Shown here one piece after another: positions 7,863 through 16,202 of a stretch of 33,906 nucleotides of DNA (within the stretch, counting starts at the first letter, position 1; every line of letters starts with the position of its first letter). Where the stretch lies: NCBI GenBank assembly GCA_964517495.1, contig CAZFER010000070.1, positions 1 through 33,906 of the forward strand, in the 5' to 3' direction. The position numbers and the translations under genes are program-made. Below the pieces are notes generated by a model. The model saw only the letters and a program-made list of their open reading frames with translations, ran no database searches and was not told the origin of the DNA. The stretch is from CAZFER01 sp964517495. GTDB lineage: Bacteria; Hinthialibacterota; Hinthialibacteria; Hinthialibacterales; Hinthialibacteraceae.

Positions 7863-8513
7863 ATGAAAAGAAAAATCTTATTAAGTGTGCTTATGTGTAC
7901 GATGATGGTTGCCGCTGGGATTGCATCTGAAAAGGAAATGGAACCTTACAAGCCAGGTGACAAAATCCAACCCTTTACCCTTAAAGACGCCCACGGCAAT
8001 GAACATGACCTCAGTGAATATTTGGGTAAAAAAGTAATCGTGCTCGATTTCTGGAACATGAACTGCCCCGTATCAAAAGGCTATGAAGAGCGTTTAAAAG
8101 CCCTCTGCAAAAAATACGGTAAACCTGCCGGATCTGAATCCGCCAAAGCAGGCTCAAAATCAGCCCAAAAAGATGACGCCAAAGTTGTCTTCTTCGCCAT
8201 CGATTCCAACAAAACCAACGATATTGATGGGATCAAGGAATACGCCAAAAAACACAAACTTCCCTACCCTGTATTGAAGGATTGGGAAAACAAAATCGCC
8301 GATAAATTCGGAGCAAAAGTCACACCCGAAGTCTTTATCATCGGTAAAGACAAAAAGATCCATTACCACGGCGCGATTGATAATTCACTGAAATTGGAAG
8401 AAGTTGAACATCATTTTGCGGATGATGCCATCCAAGCCATTTTAAAAGGCAACGAACCGAAAGTGAAAGAACACAAAGCCTTCGGTTGCAGTATCAAACG
8501 AATCTCTGAATAA
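7863..8513 (+). CDS. Secreted thioredoxin-like redoxin (AhpC/TSA fold)
   Basis: A 216-residue exported protein. The start at 7863 is set by ACAGGAGGATTGAAT just upstream; the frame extends further without a site. Residues 1-22 form a signal peptide ending near GIASE. The fold is a redoxin: PGDKIQPFTLKDAHG, then VIVLDFWNMNCPVSKGYEER, then VTPEVFIIGKDKKIHYHGAID. The active site has one cysteine (Cys68, CPVS) where TlpA proteins have CxxC, so it resembles a peroxiredoxin-like or one-Cys form. A second cysteine occurs near the C-terminus in AFGCSIKR. A lysine/serine/alanine-rich insertion follows the active-site helix (about 88-107). It stands alone between two terminators. Substrate unknown. Confidence 0.88.
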   Translation: MKRKILLSVLMCTMMVAAGIASEKEMEPYKPGDKIQPFTLKDAHGNEHDLSEYLGKKVIVLDFWNMNCPVSKGYEERLKALCKKYGKPAGSESAKAGSKSAQKDDAKVVFFAIDSNKTNDIDGIKEYAKKHKLPYPVLKDWENKIADKFGAKVTPEVFIIGKDKKIHYHGAIDNSLKLEEVEHHFADDAIQAILKGNEPKVKEHKAFGCSIKRISE

Positions 8514-8539
8514 TTACGTAAACGTATAGTTCCAAACAA

Positions 8540-8572
8540 AACCCCGCCGATAATATCCCCGGCGGGGTTCTT
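8540..8572. terminator. Bidirectional rho-independent terminator
   Basis: AACCCCGCCG (8540-8549) pairs with CGGCGGGGTT (8560-8569) over ten bases, followed by TCTTCATTT on the plus strand and by TTTGTTTGG on the minus strand. It separates the converging redoxin and DUF115 genes. Confidence 0.88.
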
Positions 8573-8575
8573 CAT

Positions 8576-10420
8576 TTAACTCTCTTTGTTTTTGATCTTT
8601 GCTTCTTGATACAACGGTATAAACCGCTGACACGCCTGCTTTACCTCCCCAAAGTACCAACCATAACGCTGCATCAGTTCACCTTCTGAATGCTTTTTGT
8701 GATCCCAAAAGGAAGGTTTCTGTATCTCCACCATCAACCTTTCCAACGCCGACTGGAGAAGATGATATATCGTATAATTCTGTTCAATTGCCTTCCGTCT
8801 TTGTTCTAATAATGAAATGTCCGGAGAGTCTGATTTTTCCAGGCATGTCAAACCTTGATCCGCATTTTCCATACACCGTCCCAAATGTAACACAATCTCA
8901 TCAAGGCTTTGATTAAAATGCTCCACATTTCGCTTGGGGAAATCAAAGTGGGCTACCAACTCATAATCAATCCGATTCGATTGAAACTCAAGTAATACCT
9001 CATTCAAAGGCTTAATCTCGGTTCCCCTGATTTTTGCACCCCCTTCACTGGCATCTATACATCGGCGATTGGATTTCTGAATATGGGATTCCAACAGTTT
9101 CAACGCCTCATAAAAGGTCTGAAGAGTGGGAAACAACTTCCCATCCACCCCTTCCACTTCGATAACCTCAACCGTGTCGCTTGCCTCTCCCCGGCTATAA
9201 GTCAAATGCTTGGAGGCTTGAGAAAAAGATGTTTGTGACACCAATGCCGAATCCGATGCATGCGATAACCCCTCCCCATCCGAAAAACAAAGGTCCAATC
9301 CCACAAAAACAATTGGATTACAACCCATATGGCAGGCCAGATTAAATGCGGCAATCGCCACATTCGTGCTTAAAGGAAGACAGTCATCATCACTTAACGC
9401 CATATCCCTCAAATAACCATGTATCGCTGGATTTCGATTGGGAATATATAACAGCCGATCCATAAAACATCCAGGTATCGAAGGATGAACTTGTGGATCA
9501 AATGCCAATATAGGGGGATCTGCATAATCCAGATTCTGAAAATGAACCAGGTTTCGTTCAGTGGGGTCTTTGCTGACAACAAATTGCGTTTGAATCCCAT
9601 GCTTCTGCAATATTCTCAAACTTGAGTCCACCGCAAATAGCCATGCTGATCCATAAGCCCTGTTCAATACCTGGATATTGCGGTCCAACGAAGGGCCAGC
9701 GGCAACAATAATGGCCGGCTGATTCAGCAATTGATTCTTCCCATGTCGCAGAAATCCACTTCGAAAAACGGCCGGTAAATTGGCAATCACATTCGCCTGG
9801 CATCCATACCCCATCTCAGCCATATGATTCAACATGGTTTCACGGGTACTCAGAATCTTCTGTAACTCGGCCTTCAATTGTTGATAAAACGTTTGGGGAT
9901 AAATATCCGCAAAGGGCAGCGGGACAATTTGAAAACCACCACTTAAAATGGATTCCATATGCCTCAAGGCAATTTGATAAAATAGGTGGAAATCATCCCC
10001 CAAAATAATATCAAGAGATGCCTGTTTAATAAAATCATTCAAATCAATACACCGAAGAGAATGATAAAACATCTCCGGTTCAGGCTCGATCACAATAACC
10101 TGATAATCACCCTTATTCGCTTTGATCCACTCCAGGATGTGATACCCCAACCCCCATCCGATAAAAATCACGACCTTTTCTTCAATAGGATTAAACCCCT
10201 GCACCCATCGCATGGCTTCATTCAGTGGATCATATTTGCTGTATAAATACTTCTGCTTCCCCTCACGCTTAACCGTCAATGTAGGACAACCTTTTCGACT
10301 GGCCTCAACATAAAATCCCCTTGCCTCTGATTTGGATGACAGGCTCTTTATATATGGAACGAGATGAGGATATTGCGCTTCAATTATGTTGAGGTTGGAT
10401 TCAAAATAGGAATTGTTCAT
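8576..10420 (-). CDS. DUF115/Maf-type protein (motility-associated glycosyltransferase-like)
   Basis: A 614-residue cytosolic protein of the DUF115 family, which includes Maf-type flagellin glycosylation factors and MptE-like proteins. The N-terminal part (about 80-120) shows a Rossmann-like stretch FIGWGLGYHILEW with VIVIEPEPEMF. The DUF115 core begins near 233 with PAIIVAAGPSLDRN, continues LFAVDSSLRILQKHGI and VSKDPTE, and includes the late motif MGCNPIVFVGLDLCF. The C-terminus is helical and may form coiled coils. An AGG precedes the ATG. No flagellar or legionaminic/pseudaminic acid genes are near, so the acceptor cannot be inferred. Members outside motile bacteria often serve surface glycan assembly. 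Confidence 0.85.
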   Translation of the reverse strand: MNNSYFESNLNIIEAQYPHLVPYIKSLSSKSEARGFYVEASRKGCPTLTVKREGKQKYLYSKYDPLNEAMRWVQGFNPIEEKVVIFIGWGLGYHILEWIKANKGDYQVIVIEPEPEMFYHSLRCIDLNDFIKQASLDIILGDDFHLFYQIALRHMESILSGGFQIVPLPFADIYPQTFYQQLKAELQKILSTRETMLNHMAEMGYGCQANVIANLPAVFRSGFLRHGKNQLLNQPAIIVAAGPSLDRNIQVLNRAYGSAWLFAVDSSLRILQKHGIQTQFVVSKDPTERNLVHFQNLDYADPPILAFDPQVHPSIPGCFMDRLLYIPNRNPAIHGYLRDMALSDDDCLPLSTNVAIAAFNLACHMGCNPIVFVGLDLCFSDGEGLSHASDSALVSQTSFSQASKHLTYSRGEASDTVEVIEVEGVDGKLFPTLQTFYEALKLLESHIQKSNRRCIDASEGGAKIRGTEIKPLNEVLLEFQSNRIDYELVAHFDFPKRNVEHFNQSLDEIVLHLGRCMENADQGLTCLEKSDSPDISLLEQRRKAIEQNYTIYHLLQSALERLMVEIQKPSFWDHKKHSEGELMQRYGWYFGEVKQACQRFIPLYQEAKIKNKES

Positions 10421-10589
10421 TCAAACCTAAGTCTATTTAATTAAAGTATATTTAAAGCGATACCAAACATTTTTCTCATTGTATTATGTTTGAACAAAGC
10501 ACGATACCCTTTATTTATTTTTATTCATTTCAATGATATGATACGTATGGAAACAATCTTAATAATACAATTACTTTAAAACCGTTAAC

Positions 10590-11279
10590 ATGAACGCCAA
10601 ACAAGCATTTCAAAAATGGTGGGGAAAGGTTGTATTCCGTCATGCGGGACACAATCCCTCAACGAAATCATCAAAACATTCCCGAATCTTTTACAACACC
10701 ATTGGTTTTTTATACGATAAAATCTACACAAACTATATTTATGCCTATCGCAATGCCGCTGATGAAGTCGTAAACAAATACATAAAACAGGGCGAGACGG
10801 TTTTGGATTTAGGTTGCGGTACAGGCTTGCTAACTACATTAACTTCCAAGAAAGATTGTAAAGTTATCGGGCTTGACTACTCTATCGCCATGCTTCGAAA
10901 AGCACAAAAGAAACATTCCAGGCAGGATAATGTTCTGTATCTCAACGCCGATTGCCGGAATTTACCTTTTAATGGACCGTTTGATAAAATTGTAAGTAGT
11001 TTTATGTTGATTATACTTTCAAAAAATGTTCGACAGGATGTGATTGGCAGCCTCTATCCATTGCTGAGAGAGAATGGAGAGGCTATTTTTCTAACTTCCC
11101 GGGATGAATTCTCTTCTGAATGGTATTCAAGGGATGACTGGAAAGAAGTGGCTGAAAAAAAAGGATTTACGCTTGCTGAAATTAAAGATTGCTATGATTT
11201 CTACCGCATTGTCCGGCTAAAAAAACCTAATGGAAAGGACATTATCACTAAATTAACGCTTAATGAGATGTTGCCCTAG
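10590..11279 (+). CDS. Class I SAM-dependent methyltransferase
   Basis: A 229-residue protein with a standard Rossmann methyltransferase core. Motif I is VLDLGCGTGLLTTL (about residues 71-84), the acidic end of strand 2 is VIGLDYSIAMLRKAQ, and motif II/III reads LNADCRNLPF then FDKIVSSFMLIIL. It resembles the UbiE/MenG or Methyltransf_11/25 group; the acceptor is unknown. The N-terminus is basic and has no signal. There is no clear ribosome binding site before the ATG. It lies divergent from the DUF115 gene and upstream of an intergenic repeat, so it is probably a single-gene unit. Confidence 0.85.
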   Translation: MNAKQAFQKWWGKVVFRHAGHNPSTKSSKHSRIFYNTIGFLYDKIYTNYIYAYRNAADEVVNKYIKQGETVLDLGCGTGLLTTLTSKKDCKVIGLDYSIAMLRKAQKKHSRQDNVLYLNADCRNLPFNGPFDKIVSSFMLIILSKNVRQDVIGSLYPLLRENGEAIFLTSRDEFSSEWYSRDDWKEVAEKKGFTLAEIKDCYDFYRIVRLKKPNGKDIITKLTLNEMLP

Positions 11280-11589
11280 CATTGAATGATACGTAATCTT
11301 AAATATAGGCATTGATTTCTTTTTGCCTTCTTTTTTAAAAAGGGGTAAAAGGTCAGCCATTTGAAGTTCCATTCCCCTCCCCAGATTGAGAGAGGCTAGG
11401 AGAGGGTTGATAAGAAAAGGATGATTACAATAATTTAACCTCCTCCTAACCTTCCTCATGTCATCGGGGGAGGAAGAGTGAGACTAACTTAAAGTATTCA
11501 ATCTTTTTCACCGCATATGGCTGACATGTTATAAAAAAGAGTAATCAAGACATTATATTATGGTTTATCTGAACATGAGGTTTTACATT
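11280..11589. other. Intergenic region made mostly of a dispersed repeat
   Basis: No gene is seen. Bases 11345-11420 match, in inverted order and with gaps, the region 30266-30586 at the other end of the window. A perfect 9-bp inverted repeat (GTCAGCCAT at 11352-11360, ATGGCTGAC at 11517-11525) bounds a 174-base block, which gives it the shape of a small non-autonomous element. The last bases hold TGAGG ahead of the LysM gene. Confidence 0.5.
11345..11420 (+). repeat. Dispersed intergenic repeat, copy A
   Basis: This copy begins GTAAAAGGTCAGCCATTTGA and ends GGGTTGATAAGAAAAGG. Both end blocks recur in reverse complement at 30561-30586 and 30266-30288, with only a few changes. Copy A is a short form: the central CTCCC/GGGAG inverted repeats of copy B are mostly absent. 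Confidence 0.75.
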
Positions 11590-12675
11590 ATGAAAGGGTT
11601 GAAGGAATTTTTCTTAATGATTTTTGGCATAAGCATCCTGTGTACAATGCAAGGATGCTTGAATTTTCCTAACAAAAGTGCGCCGGATGTGCCTGTAATG
11701 GATGGAGTTATGCATACGGTGCGGGAAGGGGAAACCCTTGATGCCATCGCCGCTGCTTATAACGTCTCCACCCAATTAATCGAACGAGTAAACAACATTA
11801 GACCCTCTGAAAAAGTCCGGCATGGAAATCGCCTATTTATTCCCGGTGCAACAGAATTGAAAGTGGTTCAAAAAGAAGACAAACAAAAAGCCAAAGTGGT
11901 AAAACAAGACGGTTTGTGGCATCCGGTTCGCAGAGGCGAAACATTAATCGCTATTTGCCGCGCCTATGATAAATCCATTGATGAGATTCAGCAGGTGAAT
12001 AACATAACCGATCCCTCCAGCATTATGATTGGCCAAAGAATTTGGATTCCTGGAGCTTTTGAAGTACAAGATGTTGAAATCCCAAAAGTTACGATCATTG
12101 CAGAAGCTCCAGTTATCGAAAACAAACCAGAACCACGGGTTGAGGAAAAAATAGTCCCTCCCCCCACTCCAACCCCAAAAGCCGAAAAGAAAGATGACAA
12201 AAAACCAACCCCCACACCTCAAGAATTTCCCCGAAAAGTAGAAGAGTATGGCCCCATCCGCTTTCAATGGCCAATAAAAGATAATTTCCGGGTGCTGCGG
12301 GAATTCAGCACAAAAATACGTAATTTCAATTCCGGAATTGACCTCGGTGCTGAAATTGGCACACCCGTGTATGCTGCTGCAGATGGTGAAGTTCAATTGG
12401 TGGGTGGAGTAACCGATGAACTGGGCAGTGGTTACGGAAACCACATTATTATCTACCATGGTGAACAAGACAATGAAGGCATCCGTACAATCTATGCCTA
12501 TAACAGCGAAAACCTTGTCACCCAAAACCAAAAGGTCAAACGGGGTGAAATGATTGCACGAGTTGGAGATACTGGCCAACCCGCCGTGTTGAAAGAAGGC
12601 GGGGTTCTTCATTTTGAAGTTCGCCGGGGCGGTATGGCACTTAATCCTATGGAAATTTTGCCCTCTCTGGATTAG
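11590..12675 (+). CDS. NlpD-like lipoprotein: two LysM domains plus degenerate LytM (M23) domain
   Basis: I place the start at ATG 11590, preceded by TGAGG; the frame opens at 11560 without a site. The 361-residue product has a lipoprotein signal (CTMQGC, Cys23), LysM domains at about 41-86 and 110-155, each ending in an FIPG or WIPG motif, a proline/lysine-rich linker (about 175-215) and an M23 fold at about 233-355. The M23 metal and catalytic residues are mostly lost: the usual FHxGID is FNSGID (Asn247), the YAH histidine is Tyr304, and HLH is VLH (Val339, His341 kept). This is the pattern of EnvC/NlpD, which do not cut murein but activate amidases during cell separation. Activator function is inferred from that loss. 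Confidence 0.88.
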   Translation: MKGLKEFFLMIFGISILCTMQGCLNFPNKSAPDVPVMDGVMHTVREGETLDAIAAAYNVSTQLIERVNNIRPSEKVRHGNRLFIPGATELKVVQKEDKQKAKVVKQDGLWHPVRRGETLIAICRAYDKSIDEIQQVNNITDPSSIMIGQRIWIPGAFEVQDVEIPKVTIIAEAPVIENKPEPRVEEKIVPPPTPTPKAEKKDDKKPTPTPQEFPRKVEEYGPIRFQWPIKDNFRVLREFSTKIRNFNSGIDLGAEIGTPVYAAADGEVQLVGGVTDELGSGYGNHIIIYHGEQDNEGIRTIYAYNSENLVTQNQKVKRGEMIARVGDTGQPAVLKEGGVLHFEVRRGGMALNPMEILPSLD

Positions 12676-12782
12676 AATTAATACAATTTAATTAAGTTTC
12701 TATAACGCATCCTATTCTCTTTATCAAGATAATTTAGTAAGATACAATACCTACAATTTAATGCACGAGTAAGGTGAAAAAT

Positions 12783-13172
12783 ATGAACCAAGACCGCCGC
12801 GTCTTTGAACGGGAAGTTGTTCGTATCCCATTTATTTATAGTTTGGATAAGGGAAATTCATTTGACGAAGGTGAATGGAAAGAAGCCACAACCGAGGATA
12901 TTGGCCCCGTCCTGGTTGGAGGATTGGCATTTTATACTGATGAAGACATTCTCATGGATAGCGACATCCGAATTGCGTTATTCATGGATTTGAACTTGAA
13001 GAAGATCTGGCAAGAGGAATCTGACGAGTTCCCCGCCATTTATCATGGGAAGGTTTGCCGAATTAGCCATGACGAAAACGGAAAGAAAGTGGCTGTGGTC
13101 TTCCGCGGCTTCGAAAAGCAATTCGATGAATCCGAATCAACGGATTCGGAAGAAGATCTATCGAACTTATAA
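12783..13172 (+). CDS. PilZ-like protein with altered second motif
   Basis: A 129-residue protein; the start at ATG 12783 follows AAGGTG at good spacing, while a GTG at 12774 is less likely. The N-terminus has an RxxxR element (DRRVFERE, Arg6 and Arg10) followed by VRIPFIYSL, as in PilZ c-di-GMP receptors. The second motif, normally D/NxSxxG, reads EDIGPVLVGGLAF, longer and without the serine. Later strands fit a PilZ barrel (YHGKVCRISHDENGKKVAVVF). The C-terminal tail is rich in Glu, Ser and Asp. It could bind c-di-GMP weakly or be a non-binding relative. It lies about 100 bases after the LysM lipoprotein, same strand, with a terminator after it. Confidence 0.6.
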   Translation: MNQDRRVFEREVVRIPFIYSLDKGNSFDEGEWKEATTEDIGPVLVGGLAFYTDEDILMDSDIRIALFMDLNLKKIWQEESDEFPAIYHGKVCRISHDENGKKVAVVFRGFEKQFDESESTDSEEDLSNL

Positions 13173-13208
13173 TCAAATATTTCTAAATGATACGGGCATG
13201 ATAATAAA

Positions 13209-13238
13209 GGGAGCAAGGCCATTCATGGTCTTGCTCCC
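13209..13238 (+). terminator. Rho-independent terminator
   Basis: GGGAGCAAGGCC (13209-13220) pairs with GGTCTTGCTCCC (13227-13238) with one G-U pair and a loop ATTCAT, followed by TATTTGTTTTAT. It ends the PilZ-like transcript and precedes the stop codon of the converging NagB-like gene. Confidence 0.88.
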
Positions 13239-13256
13239 TATTTGTTTTATCGTTAC

Positions 13257-14213
13257 TTAATGACAATCTGCTTCCAATGGTCCAGCCAATTCATTCAAGA
13301 AGAACAACTTTCCTGGCAGGGTGGGCATAAAGGTACTCGGTATCCAAATATCAGGACCATAGCGTAATGTGATCCATAAACTGGGCCCTTGCCATTGCAT
13401 CCCATTCCCAAAAGCACCATCTGCTCCCCCAATAATCCAGTCTGCCTTGAGGAACAAACCCGGACCAATGGTATTCGCATAACAGGGGATTAAGGTATAC
13501 CGGCCTCGAAAGCTGGTAATGGCGTTTTGTTCGATGGTAAGTGGGTGCAGCCGTGCGCCCAACCGGTGGGTTTGTTGCTTCCATTCATCTTCACTGAATT
13601 CTTCTGCAAAATGGGGTTCCCAAAAAGCGATATGGCATGCCCGGCCTATTCCAAATACCACCGCTAAACCAGCCCCTTCGCTGCGTAAAACTTCAATTCG
13701 TTCCGGATAAAGCGGCAATTTATCTTTGGTGGCAAAATAGCGTTGCGCTTCCGGAACAGTTAAATCACCAAGGGGGCCGTATAGGGCTTTTTCCATGGCA
13801 TCCTGAAAGGCTCCCGGTTGATTACCAGGGATGGTATTCCCTTCAGCGTCCGACCATTCGTCCATGTTGAATCCATGAACATGATCACAGGGAGTTTTCC
13901 ATTTCTTCAAAAAGTAAACCGTCCATTTATACATCCCCATTGGTCCGACAGGTAAAATTAGCGCCAATATCTTTCCCTGCTGGCGATAATCATAAATCAA
14001 TTGGGCAATTTCATAACCCATTTTTGCATCAAATTCATCACTGGTTTCGCAAGGAACCGGTTCAAAATCCTTATCCCACCAGGATTGTGGCTGCAAAATC
14101 GAATCCGGGGGATTGGAACAGCATTTATCAATTCGTTCCAAGTCCCAACCTTTGGGATAGAAATCCTTCAGCATGGAGTTCTGAATTGTGGTAAGCATCG
14201 ATATATCACTCAT
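13257..14213 (-). CDS. Glucosamine-6-phosphate deaminase/isomerase (NagB)-like protein
   Basis: A 318-residue cytosolic protein of the NagB/RpiA sugar-phosphate isomerase superfamily, longer than classical NagB (about 266). GFNMDEWSD (Asp118) matches the NagB FNMDEY motif. GIGRACHIAFWEP matches NagB GxGxDGHIAFNEP: His194 and Glu199 are kept, but the position of catalytic Asp141 of E. coli NagB is Ala192. LALILPVGPMGMYKW corresponds to the phosphate-binding GSTP-type loop in altered form. AAGGAGAGG precedes the ATG. It is divergent from a Gfo/Idh oxidoreductase and PIG-L deacetylase, which suggests amino-sugar handling. With the Asp gone, ketose/aldose isomerisation or another reaction is as likely as deamination. 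Confidence 0.78.
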   Translation of the reverse strand: MSDISMLTTIQNSMLKDFYPKGWDLERIDKCCSNPPDSILQPQSWWDKDFEPVPCETSDEFDAKMGYEIAQLIYDYRQQGKILALILPVGPMGMYKWTVYFLKKWKTPCDHVHGFNMDEWSDAEGNTIPGNQPGAFQDAMEKALYGPLGDLTVPEAQRYFATKDKLPLYPERIEVLRSEGAGLAVVFGIGRACHIAFWEPHFAEEFSEDEWKQQTHRLGARLHPLTIEQNAITSFRGRYTLIPCYANTIGPGLFLKADWIIGGADGAFGNGMQWQGPSLWITLRYGPDIWIPSTFMPTLPGKLFFLNELAGPLEADCH

Positions 14214-14381
14214 GGCAAGCCTCTCCTTTTTTTCACTATCCTATCATAAAACACCCGGCAAGTTAAAGAATACGTGAAGCATCAAGAAGTCATAAAATCA
14301 CTTCATTCGCGCCTCTGTTGCTCTGGTCATAAAGCCGATCGTCTGCCAAAATAGAAGCAAACATAGAAAATGAGGTGACTT

Positions 14382-15404
14382 ATGTCTAAATTCCGCGTTG
14401 CAGTCATTGGGTGTGGATGGGTTTCTGGTGAGCATATTCGGGCGTATAAAAACAACCCTGATACGGAAGTCATTGCTTTAGCCTCCCTAACAAAAGAGGA
14501 AGCGGAAGCCAAAGCCCACGAGTGTAGCTTATCTGTGCCATGCTATGACTCATTGGACGAAATGCTGGACCGTGAAAAGCCCGACATTCTTTCGATTACA
14601 TCACGTCCGGATGTGCATGTCGAACATGCGTTAAAAGCCGCTAAAAGTGGAACCCAATTGGTGTTGGAAAAACCCATTGCCTTGAATCAGGATGAACTTT
14701 CAAAATTGGTGCAAGGCATCAAAGCAAATCAAGCCAAATCGGTGGTTAGTTTCGTTCTGCGTTGGAATCCCTTATTTAACATTATTCGTTCTCTGCTCGA
14801 TGATGGAACCATCGGGGATCCGTTTCTCGCTGAAATCGATTACTATCATGGCATAGGTCCCTGGTATGGGCAATTCGAATGGAACAAAACCCGCAAGGCA
14901 GGAGGAAATTCATTACTTTCAGCGGGATGTCATGCCGTTGATGCCCTTGTATGGTTCATGGGAAGCAAAGTCAAGGAAGTGCATGCTTTATCAACACGCT
15001 CAGATGCACCAAATTTCAAAGAGTATGAATACGATCCCACCATTATGGCATTGTTGAAATTTGAGAATGGGAAGATTGGGAAAATCACCAGTTGTATAGA
15101 ATGCAATTCTCCATATATATTCCCCATTCGCCTATTTGGTAATAAGGGAACGATCCATAACAACAAATTGTATTCGGATAAAATGAAGGGACAAACCGAT
15201 TTTGCCACCATTCCCACCATTATGCCGGATAGCGGCGATGTGACCCACCATCCTTTCCAGGGTGAGATAGACCATTTTGTGAACTGCCTGAAGAACGGCA
15301 AGGATTCCGATGTCCCCATTTCATATGCAGCCCATATCATGGAAATTTGCCTGGCGGCGGAGATCTCGGCCAAAAGCGGACAAAGCGTGAAACTTCCACT
15401 ATAA
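14382..15404 (+). CDS. Gfo/Idh/MocA family NAD(P)-dependent sugar oxidoreductase
   Basis: A 340-residue dehydrogenase. The N-terminal Rossmann fold starts VAVIGCGWVSGEHI, followed by the EKPIAL motif (Lys97), which carries the family's catalytic lysine. The C-terminal half contains SAGCHAVDALVWFMG with His184 and Asp187 in the usual active-site helix. Members oxidise or reduce sugars, amino sugars or inositols; the substrate here cannot be read from sequence. GAGGTGACTT precedes the ATG. It is the first gene of a likely operon with the PIG-L deacetylase (24 bases apart) and a pseudopilin (18 bases further), and it is divergent from the NagB-like gene. Confidence 0.9.
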   Translation: MSKFRVAVIGCGWVSGEHIRAYKNNPDTEVIALASLTKEEAEAKAHECSLSVPCYDSLDEMLDREKPDILSITSRPDVHVEHALKAAKSGTQLVLEKPIALNQDELSKLVQGIKANQAKSVVSFVLRWNPLFNIIRSLLDDGTIGDPFLAEIDYYHGIGPWYGQFEWNKTRKAGGNSLLSAGCHAVDALVWFMGSKVKEVHALSTRSDAPNFKEYEYDPTIMALLKFENGKIGKITSCIECNSPYIFPIRLFGNKGTIHNNKLYSDKMKGQTDFATIPTIMPDSGDVTHHPFQGEIDHFVNCLKNGKDSDVPISYAAHIMEICLAAEISAKSGQSVKLPL

Positions 15405-15428
15405 TGGATAATAGAGTAAGGTTGAATA

Positions 15429-16184
15429 ATGAGAATATTGGCAATTCACGCTCATCCCGACGATATTGAACTTCTATGTGCCGGAACATTGTGCCATTTG
15501 AGCAATCTCGGGCATGACATTCATATGGCCACTTTAAGCAATGGGGATAAGGGTACGCCTGATAAACCGCAAGAGGAAATCGCCAACATTCGAAAACAAG
15601 AAGCCCAACGCTCCGCCGAGGTGATCAAGGGATCCTATACATGCCTGGATTTTCAGGATTTCGAAATTTTCGACGACGATCCCTCACGCCGGAAAGTAGC
15701 AGAATTTCTCCGTCAAATTAATCCGGATATAGTGATAACCGCTTCACCCCAGGATTATATGGCCGACCACGAAGTCACCAGTGTTTTGGTTCGAAATGCC
15801 TGTTTTATTGCCCCATGCCGTAATTACATTACTGGCAAAGCGCCTATTATGGATAAAATCCCGGTTCTTTATTACACGGATCCCATCGAAGGGAAAGATG
15901 CGTTTGGCAATAGAATCCAACCCGATTTTTGTATCGATATTTCCACGGTTATTGATACAAAGGAAAAAATTCTGACCTGCCACGCGTCTCAACGAGAATG
16001 GTTGCTGAAGCATCATGGTATTGATTGTTATGTGGAAGCCATGAGAGCATGGTCACAAACGCGTGGAGAAGAGTTCGGATTTGCGTTTGGGGAAGCATTT
16101 CGACTCCACAAGGGCCATGCATATCCCCAAGAAAATGGTTTAGTGGAACTGTTTGAAGCCGAAAAAGTGAGATATACCCAATAA
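15429..16184 (+). CDS. PIG-L/LmbE family zinc deacetylase (likely GlcNAc de-N-acetylase)
   Basis: A 251-residue protein of the PIG-L family, which removes acetyl groups from N-acetylglucosamine-type substrates. ILAIHAHPDDIELLCAGTL carries the metal site, with His9 and Asp12 as ligands and Asp11 as the likely general base. The third ligand is His114 in QDYMADHEVTS. MshB and BshB are known relatives. There is no signal peptide, so it is cytosolic. TAAGG lies ahead of the ATG, 24 bases after the oxidoreductase gene. Deacetylation followed by a NagB-type isomerase and a dehydrogenase would make a plausible small amino-sugar route. Confidence 0.9.
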   Translation: MRILAIHAHPDDIELLCAGTLCHLSNLGHDIHMATLSNGDKGTPDKPQEEIANIRKQEAQRSAEVIKGSYTCLDFQDFEIFDDDPSRRKVAEFLRQINPDIVITASPQDYMADHEVTSVLVRNACFIAPCRNYITGKAPIMDKIPVLYYTDPIEGKDAFGNRIQPDFCIDISTVIDTKEKILTCHASQREWLLKHHGIDCYVEAMRAWSQTRGEEFGFAFGEAFRLHKGHAYPQENGLVELFEAEKVRYTQ

Positions 16185-16202
16185 ATAATTAGAAATTCAT
16201 CC

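Noticed and set aside
11944..12612. 222-codon minus-strand frame
   Set aside because: Antisense shadow of the LysM/LytM gene, which has clear domains and a signal peptide.
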